Shown in pieces: positions 12,343 through 23,205 of a stretch of 64,000 nucleotides of DNA (positions are counted from its first letter, which is position 1; each line of letters starts with the position of its first letter). The notes below the pieces were generated by a model that saw only the letters and a program-made list of their open reading frames with translations, was not told the DNA's origin and did not search any database. This stretch comes from Cydia pomonella. Lineage: Eukaryota > Arthropoda > Insecta > Lepidoptera > Tortricidae. A program made the position numbers and the translations under genes. The DNA lies in NCBI RefSeq assembly GCF_033807575.1, contig NC_084704.1, positions 28,497,968 through 28,561,967 on the forward strand. Reading direction: 5' to 3'.

Positions 12343-14666
12343 ATGCCTCCGACTTTATCCAAACAAACTAAAATCGCGTTAGTTGTGGCATCCGTCGTAG
12401 CTATTACACCTATCAAAAAGCAGAGGAAAAAAAGAAAACAATGGGCAAAATTCTATTTAAAAAACCGAGAGTCATACAGTCATGTGCGACTTGTGAGAGA
12501 CCTTGATGATGACGATTTTCGTATATATCTCCGAATGAGTTCCGATTCATTTAGTGAATTGCTTGAACTTGTGAAACCATATATAACTAAAACCGATACA
12601 GTCATGAGAAAAGCTGTGACAGCTGAAGAGAGATTGCTAGCAACCTTAAAATATCTCGCGTCAGGGAGAGAATTCAGCGAACTCAAATTTGGTACAAGTA
12701 TATCATCGCAACTGTTGTCTGAGATAATACCAGAGACCTGTCACGCAATATGTAAAGTGCTTAAAAACTATATGAAGGTACGTATTTATAAATAATAAGT
12801 CAAAATTCATACTATTTTTTATTTAAAATCAAAATATGTGGCATTATCCACGAGTAGGGACCTTGTTGTCGGTATTGAGTTATTAGTGTATTCATAATCT
12901 AGGTCCCTTTTCATAGATAATGCCACATATGTGTGTACACATTTACATAGGTAATTATTTTTTAAAAATCAAGAATTCTTGAAGTTGTTTTCCTGTGCCC
13001 CTAAAAACATCCATATTACCACTTCCTCTAGTGTCTGGCTCATTATGTTGTGTTTCCCCACTTGGGGTCAACTCAAGTAGAGTGTCAGCTGGTAATAAAA
13101 CTTGACTCAAATGTGTGTCTGCTGAATGAAGAGTAATCGAATCTGCCGGTGTTTGTGGTAGAGAGGGTGTCGATTGTTGAGGGGACGGTGCCGGTGATGG
13201 TTGTGAATACTGAGGAGACGGGGATGGTTGTTGTATGTATTGAGGGGACGGTGATGGTTGTGAATATTGAGGAGACGGGGATGGTTGTTGTATATATTGA
13301 GGAGATGGTGAGGACGGTAATGAATGTTGCTGATATAAATGGTTTCTATATGGGTGAGTGTGGTATGAGGATTGTGTGCCAGTATGTAAGTTTTTATTTA
13401 AGTTTATTGAATGTTGAGGAGACTGTGATGGTTGCGATTGTTCAGATGATGTGTGTGAATATTTAGGTGACTGTGATGTTTGTGAATATTGAGGAGACGT
13501 TGAGGACGGGAATGCATGATGCGGATAAATATGGCTTCTATAAGGGTGGGTGTAGTAGGAGTATTGTGTGGCAGTATGTATGTTTTTTTTAAAGTTTATG
13601 GAAGTATCTAAAGTAAGCTCTCCTAATTTAGCGTAGAACAGTAGTTCTCCAATTATTTTTTCGGCTATGCATCTTTGAACTTTTGGTAATTCTTTCAACT
13701 GAAAGCTCACTGAGCGTCCAAAGGCATCGGCTGAGGTGTCCTGCGAGTTGCTGTCTTTGATTAATTCTGCCGCAGACTGAATCAGTTCTTCTTGTTTCTT
13801 GTACAGTTCATTTTGCCGCTTGGTTGAACTCTTTACCTTTTTTGTTACAGGTTCCTGAAACAGAAAGTGAATGGCTACAAATAGCAAAAGACTTTGAACA
13901 AAAATGGCAGTTCAATCATTGTTTAGGTGCAATGGACGGGAAACATATTCTTATCGAAAAGCCACCAAACTCCGGTTCAACGTATTACAATTACAAGGGA
14001 ACTTTTAGCATAGTTTTGCTTGGCATTGTTAATGCCAATTACGAATTTATTTACGTAAATGCAGGTACCAATGGAAGTATTTCTGATGGTGGAGTATTTA
14101 ATCACACATCATTTCATGATAAAATGTTGTCTGATCAACTGAATTTACCACGACCATCTGTGTTGCCGTCATCTGATATAGTTGCTCCATATTGTTTAGT
14201 TGCAGACAGTGCATTTGCCATGAATGAAAATCTTCTAAAGCCCTACCCACAGAAAAACTTGACACATGACAAAAGAATATACAACTATAGACTTTCCAGA
14301 GCTAGGAGAATTGTAGAAAACACATTCGGTATATTAGCTGAACGCTTTAGGGTATTCAAAAAACCCATCACAATGAATGTTAAAAAAGTACCAATAATAG
14401 TAATGGCTTCATGTTTACTACACAACTTTCTAAGAAAAAAGTCTACAAACTACGTCACAGGGAATTGTGTCGATCGGGAAGATACTACAAACAATACTTT
14501 CCGTCCAGGAGATTGGCGGAATAATAATATCTCAGTAAATCTCAATAGAACAGATAGACAGCGTACTGCAGAAGGTAATGCGGCGAGACAGATATTCACA
14601 GAATATTTTAACAATCAAGGCCGTGTTGATTTTCAAGAAAGAATGATTAATGTGCTAAATATTTAA
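12343..14666 (+). CDS. PIF/Harbinger DDE transposase (two exons)
   Basis: This nuclease cuts and moves the element, normally together with the MADF/Myb-like partner protein. Exon 1 is 12343-12777 (donor GTACGT). Exon 2 is 13851-14666 (acceptor TTTGTTACAG). The junction is in phase 0 and gives 416 residues, a usual length for the family. The DDE_Tnp_4 nuclease fold is recognisable: first Asp at about 174 in GAMDGKHI, second Asp at about 254 in VADSAF, Glu at about 291 in RRIVENTFGILAERF. All three catalytic residues are present. The N-terminal exon is Lys/Arg-rich near residues 25-35 and then helical. An upstream in-frame ATG at 12235 lies almost in the TIR, so I prefer 12343. The intron holds the last exon of the opposite gene. 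The family is certain; activity is untested. Confidence 0.92.
12832..12932. repeat. Inverted repeat inside the Harbinger element
   Basis: TATGTGGCATTATCCACGAG...AGGGACCT at 12835-12863 is inversely matched by AGGTCCC...GATAATGCCACATA at 12900-12929. It lies in the transposase intron, beyond the stop of the MADF gene. It may be a fold-back insertion or a terminator-like structure shared by both transcripts. Confidence 0.6.
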
Positions 14667-15224
14667 CTACCCACCTCGCTATCTGAATCTGGAGTTCCTT
14701 GTATATTATCGATTCCCTGGGATACCGGCATAGTCTTCTCATGAAGAAATGTCAAATATGGATAGTACCACAGGGACGGCGTGTACACGTCTCCCAACCC
14801 AGCTCCAGTTGATTTGCTGGATTCCACCTACAAATAGTTATACACTGTACTACCGTTCATAAAAATAAAGGAATTACAAATATGTAAGAAAGTGGATTAG
14901 TCCATTAAATTTAGAAAAACAATGTTAATTACAAATAAAATACTGATTTTAAAGAGTGATATTTACTTGTAATTTACCTACCTTCTTTCGTTCACGTCTA
15001 TACGCAGCTCTAAGGTGTTCCAGTTTTTTTTTAACTTCCTCTGTAGTAGCCTGCGGGTAACCCGTTTTCCATTTATCTAAAATTATTTGTAACGCTTGAC
15101 TGCGGGCATCTTTGTTGCAGTAAAGTTCGTGACTTGAATCCCACAAACACGGAAAACCTTTGTAAAGTTCTAACACTTCCACTATTAATTGTTTTTCAGC
15201 TATATTTACGGATTCAGACGACAT
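12955..15224 (-). CDS. MADF-domain partner protein of the Harbinger element (three exons)
   Basis: This is the second Harbinger protein; in this superfamily it helps import the transposase into the nucleus and bind element ends. Exons are 15224-14982, 14827-14675 and 13854-12955. The donors are GTAGGT and GTGGGT, the acceptors TTTGTAG and CTGTTTCAG; all junctions are phase 0, giving 431 residues. Residues 10-82 form a MADF (SANT-like) domain with the pattern LIVEVLELYKGFPCLWD...LEHLRAAYRRERKK. Residues 150-165 contain WYYPYLTFLHEK, typical of MADF proteins. Residues 168-209 resemble the C-terminal BESS-like helix. The tail is low-complexity: a 40-residue block repeats after 64 residues (about 218 and 282), followed by SPSPQY repeats. 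Exon 2 lies beyond the transposase stop, and exon 3 lies in the transposase intron. Exon edges are inferred from splice signals and family similarity. Confidence 0.85.
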
Positions 15225-15723
15225 TGTGACGTGTGTCTCGCTCGGTTGTAGATCCGCGACTAACGCTCGGAACGGTGCGGTGGCCCGTCTACACGAGCGA
15301 ATTTGGTGCGGACCGCACCATATCCTTTGGGAGAATCATCGAACCACCGCACCGTCAATAATAATAATATTGTCCGGCGGACCGCTGTACACACCATCGA
15401 ATATTGTTCCGAGCAGACCAAGTTCGCGGTACGGAGCGCACCATATTCGATCGTCTATTAATACTTTAACGCGGCAGGTGCGGTGAGGTATCGGGAAGAA
15501 GAAATATACTCGTTCATAAAGGTGATGTTTGTTGACGAGAGCTAGAATGTCATGTCCGCCATATTTTTTACTGCACGTGGTGTTCTTTTAACGCGTGAGA
15601 AAAAATATGTTTTAATATAAAAAGTTACTGTTTTTTGTTAATGATGGGTTTATTGGTTAGTTTATCTATTAAATTGCGTTATATTTAAATAGAAATATCA
15701 ATATTTAACTTATAAATTGAGGA

Positions 15724-16621
15724 GGTTGACCACTGGATACCACTTTTTTATAAAAAATCCAGTGCCCAGCCTCCCGCGGCTGACCTTTGGGTTATTAGTT
15801 ATTTCTTTTATTTTCGATCCAATACGACCGTTAGGACCGTTACATTTACATTTTCAAATTTAGTTAGGCATGTCTCAGTCAATTTAGAGTAAAACCCAGT
15901 AGTCAGCCGCATTTGAAATAACGTTTTAATGCGGCTGACCACTGGGTTTCACGGATCCAGTACTCAGCCATTATCTTCCTTGGTACGTCGCTGCCAAATA
16001 TTATGAACTTTAACTCATTTAAATAAGGTTCAAAAGTGTATACATACTTTTGTTGAGAAATATTCCAATATCTAACGGGCCCCTGCACGGGTTTCACCAG
16101 CATTTAAACCGATTTTAAAAATAATGAATTCTATTAAAAATAAACAGATTCATTAATAAAAAATAAGAAGATAAATACAGTGTTTATTCGTTTGCAAGAA
16201 TAATTTTAAGCACCTATGGCCTACAAATTTCGTGGCATGAGAATTGTACTTATAAGAGTATATGTACCTACCTATACTCTAGCTTCCTACCTAGGAATGA
16301 TAAATATTATAATATCGTTAACTTTAATACAAATAATAGTGTTTTTTATTTCATTGTTATTAATAGTTTATAAAGGCTGAGTACTGGGTACACAAAGGCT
16401 GCTTACTGGATTTTAGAGGCTGACTACTGGAGAAAAGTGCCATTTTTTGTTTAATCTTAATTATAGATATTATAAAGAGGATTGTTATTTTGTGACATAC
16501 TTTGTTTTAAAACTATAATAAACAATTAATCTAACCATGTTATGCGTTTATTTATCCGACTAATCCTGTAGAAACGTCGAGAGTACAAACTTTAAAAATG
16601 CGTTATAAGGCTGACTACTGG
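15724..16621. repeat. Cluster of 13-bp motifs (CCAGTNNTCAGCC and inverse)
   Basis: Copies, exact or with one to three changes, begin at 15724, 15759, 15778, 15896, 15933, 15957, 16375, 16397, 16418 and 16609. The last four share the orientation GGCTGNNTACTGG and approach the right terminus. Two further copies, inverted, lie at the left terminus (12083, 12101). The arrangement resembles subterminal transposase-binding repeats. Between copies there is no gene. Confidence 0.8.
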
Positions 16622-16639
16622 TGCCTTTACCCTATACTT

Positions 16640-18052
16640 ACTGTTTACAGACAAACCGTTTACGATTTTAAACATATAGGTAAAACTAGTGTTCTGGATA
16701 GGAACAAGGATTTAGATATTTTAGAAAGCAAACCACAAATCAAATATAATAAATACTGTTTAATTACAGTTTTTGAGATAGCTTTGAATAGTGTGGTTTG
16801 TGTGGCGATAGGAAAGCAAGTGTTGGGAGCTGAAGGCTCCGGCATATGTGTCGTGAGGATGCGGAGCCGTGATTGGCTAATTATACATATCACGCGATAT
16901 TCAGGTGTTATGATTGGGTGAAATATGTGCTCTGTGTAGTGGAAACAAGGTTGAAATTAGAATAAACGAATAATTAATGCTAAACGTAGGGAAGCGGCGC
17001 GAACAACTAGCTTTTTGCTTTAAATGATTTTTTTTCTATCTCAGGAACTTACCAGATAAATTCTATATTTCTACAAGGGTAACACTAAAAGATTTAGATT
17101 TATTAAAAAAAAAAAACACAAATACTCAGGCTTTTTTTATTGGTTTTTTATACTCTTTCTGACAATGAGTAAAAATAGTAGTTTATGTGACTGCTACATA
17201 ATGAAAGACATTAGAATACGAGTGTGGGTTTAAGAAACGAAAGAAATGAGTTTCATAAAAGGACAACCCGAGCATGTTAATGCATAATTATGTACAGTTA
17301 CGTACACTACTTTATCTACACACATATTATTAAACTCTCTATGATATATTTACTAACCGCATAATACAGCCGGCATTGGGGCATCGTTGCTCTTTGGCGG
17401 AACTCACGGATATGGGTTGGCAGCTCCGAAATATCTTTATCACTTATTTTACACGAAAGTTTTGCTATAGTTAATTTAAAAACAACTATACAAATTAATG
17501 TAATACTCACAGACTACTTAATTAAACATATAAACTGTACGTTAAATGGCTTTCATTTATGTCACACATCCGTATGTTTCTTTTAATTCAGATACAAACT
17601 AGAGTCAGGGGCTGATTGTCATGTCATTTGATACCAACAAGCATGCGAGACTTCTTTTTCTTTTAGAATGGCCTCCATCAAATCTATGATTATTTTGCCA
17701 ATGTGTGCTCGTACAGCATGACGTTGTTCGGTAGTTACTTTTAGTAAAGAGATAGCTGGAAAGCCACAATGGCCTGCCGGGTGTTGATTAAAACATGGTT
17801 AAACGAGTTCAAAGATTAGTTTTTCATTAGCTTAGTACAAATAAACTTCAAACTTCAACTTCAAAAATCGTTTATTCAAGTAGGCTTAAAAATAAGCACT
17901 TTTGACAAGTCACTATACAAAAAATAAAATATATCTATATATAACAAACATTCATTGGAATTTAAATAAGAAATAAATAATAACAATTGGTAACAATTAA
18001 TCAATGTCAAAAATTACATATAAACAAGGGAATAAAAGTCAACCCGAAGAAT

Positions 18053-18094
<42 letters not shown>

Positions 18095-19007
18095 GAGTTT
18101 TATTTGAATAAAACGTCAGTAGTACAACTTTTTAACTTCTGAGCCATATTTCTATGAGATGGCTTCATTTTAGGGACATAGTGTTGTAAACATTTATTGT
18201 GTGAAGTTGATTAAGCTTTCACTTCGCCTTACACAATATTCATATTAAATCCATAGCTACAAAGAAAAAAACCAAAAACAATTAAGTCGCATACTTTATC
18301 CTATGCCGTCTGATCCCCGTGGTCCCCGAAGCTCAAATTTTAAGACACGTAAACAGGAATCCCAAAAATTATAGGTGTCAAATTTGATTACTGACACTAT
18401 TTTTTTAACCCCATTTAAGAACTAAAATCTGTTTTTGCAATCACATTATTTAGCCGTAAACTATTTTCTTCCGTTAATTTTAGTACTTAATTTTGTACTG
18501 CATAGTACTCGTGTACTAATTGTGGATTTACTGATATCTATTTTATTGTAATTCGCTCAATAGTTTAGGCGCCAGAAGAAAAATATGATTTAATATTCGG
18601 AGTCCTCTCATGGCGGCTGTATTTTTCTTGACTAGAACAAGTGGAAATAGGTTTTGAAAGCCAAGAGGCATCTCCCGATACGTCATTTAAAAAATCGATC
18701 TAATATCCTAAGCTACAGGGTGTACTGAATCATCAGTACTTAAACCCATAACCCTACTTTCTGGTTAAGTCGCAGACTCGCAGTCAAGTAAAATATTGAT
18801 ATTGGAGTAGATCTTGTACAAATGTATAGTTAAAAGTGGAATTCATATTCTTCCAAGTTTCATGGGCATGAAAAAGGGGCCTTCAATTTATATACATACT
18901 AAATTTTATGACTGTTCCAGAGATTTCGAGGTTGATCTTAATCCGATTGTGCTATGATATAAGAATAGATTTTTGAATGATTCACGGTTTCTTTTCACTA
19001 GACTTAA
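16640..19007. other. No gene; simple repeats and a LINE-like tail
   Basis: 16598-16921 is open on the plus strand but shows no domain or splice context. 17840-17960 (AACTTCAAAAATCGTTTATT) resembles the 3' end of a dispersed retroelement. An (AT)n microsatellite lies at about 18056-18090. Nothing else is seen. Confidence 0.5.
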
Positions 19008-19490
19008 GTCGACCGGGATATAGACCGTGATTATCTTTTGTATTATTTTAGAACTCCCGACATGTCCACGCAGTTACATGCATCTTGTTCACGGGTACTC
19101 AAGGGGGTGGGTGTCAAAGTTGTGTAGACCGCGCTCGGTCTATCCTCATTCGTACGCGTCAGCTGCGTTCGCTTTCAACGTTACCTTATCACTGGTCGCG
19201 TTCACAATAATTATTGGTCTATCCAAGCACACTTCACTCACAATGTCAGTGTGTTTGATTCGGATACCACTGTTTTTTTTTTACGCAAACAAATCACAGG
19301 ATTTCACACATTTGACACTTTAAACCCATCTTCACGATTGAAATTTTTGTATTTGTGAATTTCAACGGCTTCCCTTACCAATCTTGTGCTACCCGTGAAA
19401 AAGATGCATGATGTAATTGCGTCGAAATATCGGGAACTCGAAAACAATAGGTACAAAAGGTAACCACGGTCCATATCCTGGTCAAATTAG
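19008..19490 (-). pseudogene. Penelope-like element remnant with inverted arms
   Basis: On the minus strand around 19325-19395 the translation reads RLVREAVEIHKYKNFNREDG, a phrase found near the C-terminal end of Penelope-like retroelement proteins. Two arms of about 90 bp surround it in inverted orientation (19008-19090 and 19392-19490), sharing GGGATATAGACCGTG/GATATGGACCGTGG and GCATCTTGTTCACGGGTA. Inverted terminal repeats are known for these elements. No full RT or GIY-YIG domain remains. A solo arm lies at 46396-46495. Confidence 0.5.
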
Positions 19491-20097
19491 GTATATTATA
19501 TATAATAGAGGTCAAATCCAATTGCTTTTTTCCCAGAGATGTTATACACATTTTCATTTTCACAGAGAAATTTGTTGTAACACAACAATTTATCTTGATG
19601 CTGGGTGTTATTTGTGTATTTTAAAAGCATCATAGAAGGTTTATGATATGTCTGTAGATAAATTTTCTTTACGATGGAACCAGCCTGATCAGCACACGGC
19701 CCGTTTTTCTTGGAGACTATTTTCTATAGAGATTTTGGGTCCTTCCCGGTTTTTATAGGGGTTGAGTGTCCCTTGAGATTTTGAATTTAAAGTTTTCTTA
19801 CGACATATAATAATATTATGTTCATGTAGGTTTTTTTATTATGTCACACTAATCTCTGCCCACGCCTTGGCCACGTAGAATTCTTTAAACTGTACCCGGC
19901 GATAAATATTGCACACACGCATTTTTTGTAATTTATATTGACTTACGAATACGTACGTACTTACGTACGTAAAATAAATCATTTTTGGGGGATATTATAT
20001 AAGTGGCCTCGACGTTACGAACGTCGTAGGTGTCAATTAAGAAAAAATAAACAATGAAAGGTGAAAACAACAGGTTAAAGAGATACCAAGTTATTCT
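19491..20097. other. No gene seen
   Basis: AT-rich sequence without coding or clear repeat signal, apart from short ACGTACGTACTTACGTACGT words near 19950. Confidence 0.5.
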
Positions 20098-20232
20098 CGG
20101 AGCGGGTAGGGAGCGCGTAATAAACCTTACTCGAAAGTGTGAAGGTTACTTTGACAGCGTCCGCCATAACACCTATAGTGGCATGACTAGTAACCACGAC
20201 TTTAGGTGTTCTTGGCGTTCAAAAGGTTAATT
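20098..20232 (-). repeat. Dispersed repeat, pair with 33905-34060
   Basis: In reverse orientation it shares GAACGCCAAGAACACCTAAA, ATAGGTGTTATGGCGGACGC and TTTCGAGTAAGGTTTA with 33905-34060. Family unknown; non-coding. Confidence 0.65.
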
Positions 20233-20939
20233 TCTACGTCTTGATTAAGGGCTATTTTATTTAAAATTGTAAACTATTAGGTACATTTCTATTTGGAATT
20301 TTTTGTTTCCATAAAAAATACGTTTTGTTTCCATAAGTCTTAATATGTGACGTCCTACGGGTAAAGGTACCTTATGGCGGTCGGCGTTTACGCTGTTATT
20401 TTCAAAACGAAAGCGTTTATGTGTTCAAAACGAAAGAGTTTTAAATATTATAATTTTTATGTTTTTTTTACTCAGAATCATGAGTTCTGTCCGTGATTTA
20501 TTTTTCCATTCCGTTAAGTACCATTTTTATAGACCTACCTAGTATAGCCATTTTATCTGTTATAGATCGTGTCATTCACGAAGACGCGTGCCTTGACTCG
20601 TAATGTCATGTTATTAAATGTTAGATTTGACAAATCTGTTCGTCATCGTAGATGACTGGAGCTGTAGACAGTTAATTGTATATAACAATTATAAATTAAG
20701 ATATATTGAATCCAATTTTATATGTCAAATAGACATACTAATTACAAATTTATAATGCGTAACGATTATTCGATTATGTCATTTATTGCTTTAATATGTA
20801 GGTATCTGCTTTGAAATGAAGCAGCGACTTGCATCAAAAATACGCAAGAACTTTTTCACTACCTCCGCCTGGAATTTCCACCCCACAGTTATTTGTAATA
20901 AACTATTTTTTGTGTCGTGTAGAGCAGACCTTGTTCTCT
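20233..20939. other. No gene seen
   Basis: No coding signal. A doubled phrase AAAACGAAAGCGTTTATGTG / AAAACGAAAGAGTTT lies near 20400-20440. Confidence 0.5.
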
Positions 20940-21069
20940 AAGCGCCACTTGCACCATCCCACTAACCCGGGGTTAACCAGTTAAACCTGGGGTTACCAGT
21001 ACAATTTGACACTGGGTTAACGGTTTAACCGGTTAACCTCGGGTTAGTTGGATGGTGCAAGTGGCGCTT
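20940..21069. repeat. Palindromic MITE (AAGCGCCACTTGCACCATCC ends)
   Basis: A 130-bp near-palindrome that begins AAGCGCCACTTGCACCATCC and ends with the inverse. The GGTTAACC and ACCCGGGGTTAACC words inside also pair. I recognise it as a type common in lepidopteran DNA. Confidence 0.8.
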
Positions 21070-21884
21070 ATACGCTGTTTCGTTACGCTCGGGCATGTGT
21101 ATTCACTGAAATGGGTCACTTTTTCTCAAAATTGGCCTCAGGGACCCTTTTATCTGGTGGGTCTGCTCACAAAACCATAAGATGCGGGATGATATTCTCG
21201 CAGCACTTTGTTAAATACATCTGCTGCTTCCTTAGATCTGCATTGAGATAAGGAATGCATTGAAAATCGTAAAAACTTTGGTCACCTGAATAAATTAATC
21301 AGAACGTCTTGTTCTGTGTCATGTTTCCACAAAATATGGCACGTGAATTAAGGCCTATTTTCTTATACCTTAGACGGCATGTATTAAGGTGAGGTGCTGA
21401 CATTGTGGAATTATTATTAGACATTTATTATTTGTTATTAGTCCCTTTATTAGGTATATGTAACTTTTTTTTTATTAACTTAAAATTTATAGACTAGAGA
21501 CAATTAACTTTGTGATAGAATATATGGCTAGACTAGGTATAAGCAGTATGACGGTAATATAATTGAAGAAATCTAAAAATATATGGAAACTCAGACTCAC
21601 GAGCTGGAAATGCCCTGTTCATTCAAAATAAATAAATATATAAAATAATAATTGTTCAATACCTATAAGCTATTAGTGTCAATGATATTATATAACTATA
21701 GATAGGGTATATGTATATACATCCTAATAGGCAGCACAAAAAATTCTTCCATATTTATTTTGAATGAATCTCAATACAAGGTTAGCGCTTCAATTTTGGA
21801 AAGCCTACAACTTATCTGGAGTATTATATCATTAATTAGTGGACGCTGTTTTACACCCTTGAGATCCTTAACAAATATATAAGT
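21070..21884. other. No gene seen
   Basis: AT-rich, no supported feature. Confidence 0.5.
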
Positions 21885-22215
21885 TGTATCGTTTTTATTT
21901 TAGTAAGCAGTATTCGCAGGATCATACACAACGATCATATTCGTATTCAAGAATTATCATTGATCTCCGTGTCTCATTCTATCCTATATCTTGATATGAT
22001 AAAGCCGGGTCGTGTAGACGCGACTTTAATAATTACGACATGTTTTAAAAAGGTAAAAAACAATACATTATTGGATTTTCTCACGATTTCCGTCCGCTAA
22101 TTAATAATAATTAATAATTTTTTTTTTCATTTGAATATGCCCAGAATAAAAAAAATTCCGTACTAGGTATTTTTGCTAAGGTGAACATTTTCAAGCATAT
22201 TGGTGAAAATCATAA
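21885..22215 (+). repeat. Dispersed repeat, pair with 40835-41105
   Basis: It shares with 40835-41105, in the same order, the blocks AGCAGTATTCGCA, GGGTCGTGTAGACGCG, ACATGTTTTAAAAA, TCCGTCCGCTAA / TCCTGTCCGCTAA, AAGGTGAACAT and CAAGCATATTGG. Non-coding; family unknown. Confidence 0.7.
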
Positions 22216-22826
22216 TTTAAAATTGAGATTGTAGCTACTAACACCACTGCTTACTTGCTTAGCTCTACGAGCTAAGAGCTAGAGGATACCAAAATCAATT
22301 CTCGCAGATAGCTTATAAAGAAAATTTCGTATAATCCAATATTCAAACTTTATTTTACAAAAATGTTCCTTTTTCTTTATACAATATTAAGCCCTGAATC
22401 GGGTAAATTTCCTGAAATTGACTGGCACGTTAACTACAATTCGAAACGCCATTAAGTTTTAGTGCCCATAAAGTGAATGTTGCTGATAGACAAAGTTCCC
22501 TCCGAACATGACGCAACGTCACGTATATCGTGGACAATAAAGAAGACCATCTCTTAATAGCTGGAGAGCCGACGATGCTAAATGTGTAGCTACTCGATCA
22601 TCGTAGAGACCTATTGGATTCAGAAGATTAGATGATAGTAAGATTCTTTTCTTTTTTACCGAGCAGGAAAGCGACTTCAGATTTTTTTATTTACTCCAGA
22701 GCGTCAGATATTAGTAGTGTCAGTCGTGCAACATGTCTCTGATAATAAGGGTACGTTAATCTGCCGGTTTACATTGTCAGAGTGGTTGTAAGGAAGGGTA
22801 AAAACTTAGGAAAAAAAAATACTCGA
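22216..22826. other. No gene seen
   Basis: No supported coding or repeat signal. Confidence 0.5.
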
Positions 22827-23205
22827 GCGCATTTACATTTGCGTGCGAGTGGCGAGGCGACCCGCGAGCCGAGTAACGAGACGCTTATGTAAACGGTGGG
22901 CTCATGGCTCGTCTCGTGGCTTGGCTCGGAGCGATTTTTTGGGCACGAGTCAAAGGGGATCGCAGGGGACGCGCGCTTGCTGTTTACATTCGCGTTCGGC
23001 TTTTCATTTGGTTACAAATCTTATAACGTGCCGCTTGAGTTCAACATTGATTAGCTCGCCGAGCTTAGAGGCTATGACTGATACACGAGACGAGTCACGA
23101 GCCGAACCACGAGGCGAGAGTGTGTTAGCTCGTGGAGCTCACGAGCTATGGCCGAGACAGGAGATCAGCCGTGAGCCGAGCCACGAGCCGCGACTGTAAA
23201 TGCGC
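22827..23205. repeat. GC-rich fold-back element
   Basis: A GC-rich island of 379 bp in AT-rich DNA. Its ends pair (GCGCATTTACATTTGCG against CGCGACTGTAAATGCGC). Inside, GAGCC, CACGAG and CTCGTG words recur many times in both orientations, so the whole can fold into branched stems. The 118-residue open frame across it is a by-product of composition. Confidence 0.65.

Larger units (their letters stand above)
12213..15466 (+). mobile_element. PIF/Harbinger transposon, two genes, apparently complete
   Basis: The TIRs share at least 30 positions: the left end starts AAGTATTAATAGACG and the right end is its inverse, both continuing into TCGAATATGGTGCG with one mismatch. TAA flanks both sides (12210-12212, 15467-15469), the three-base target duplication usual for PIF/Harbinger. 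It carries a transposase on the plus strand and a MADF-domain protein on the minus strand, the two-protein organisation known for this superfamily. Both genes are open with consistent splice sites, so the copy could be recent and possibly functional. Confidence 0.92.
12072..16632. mobile_element. Outer DNA element with 13-bp subterminal motifs, interrupted by Harbinger
   Basis: The left end reads GGGTAACAGCACCAGTGGCC and the right end, reversed, GGGTAAAGGCACCAGTAGTC. The flanks are TATA on each side, compatible with a TATA or TA target duplication. Copies of CCAGTNNTCAGCC lie just inside the left end (12083-12095, 12101-12113), and about ten more, in both orientations, lie between 15724 and 16621. 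Removing the Harbinger insertion leaves roughly 1.3 kb without any visible transposase frame, so the element looks non-autonomous. I could not assign a superfamily. Confidence 0.7.

Noticed and set aside
13149..13466. 105-residue plus-strand frame inside the Harbinger element
   Set aside because: It is the antisense of the SPSPQY-repeat exon of the MADF gene; its repetitive Val/Glu/Thr composition follows from that.
22843..23199. 118-residue frame
   Set aside because: It lies wholly in the GC-rich fold-back; Arg/Ser-rich composition, no domain.
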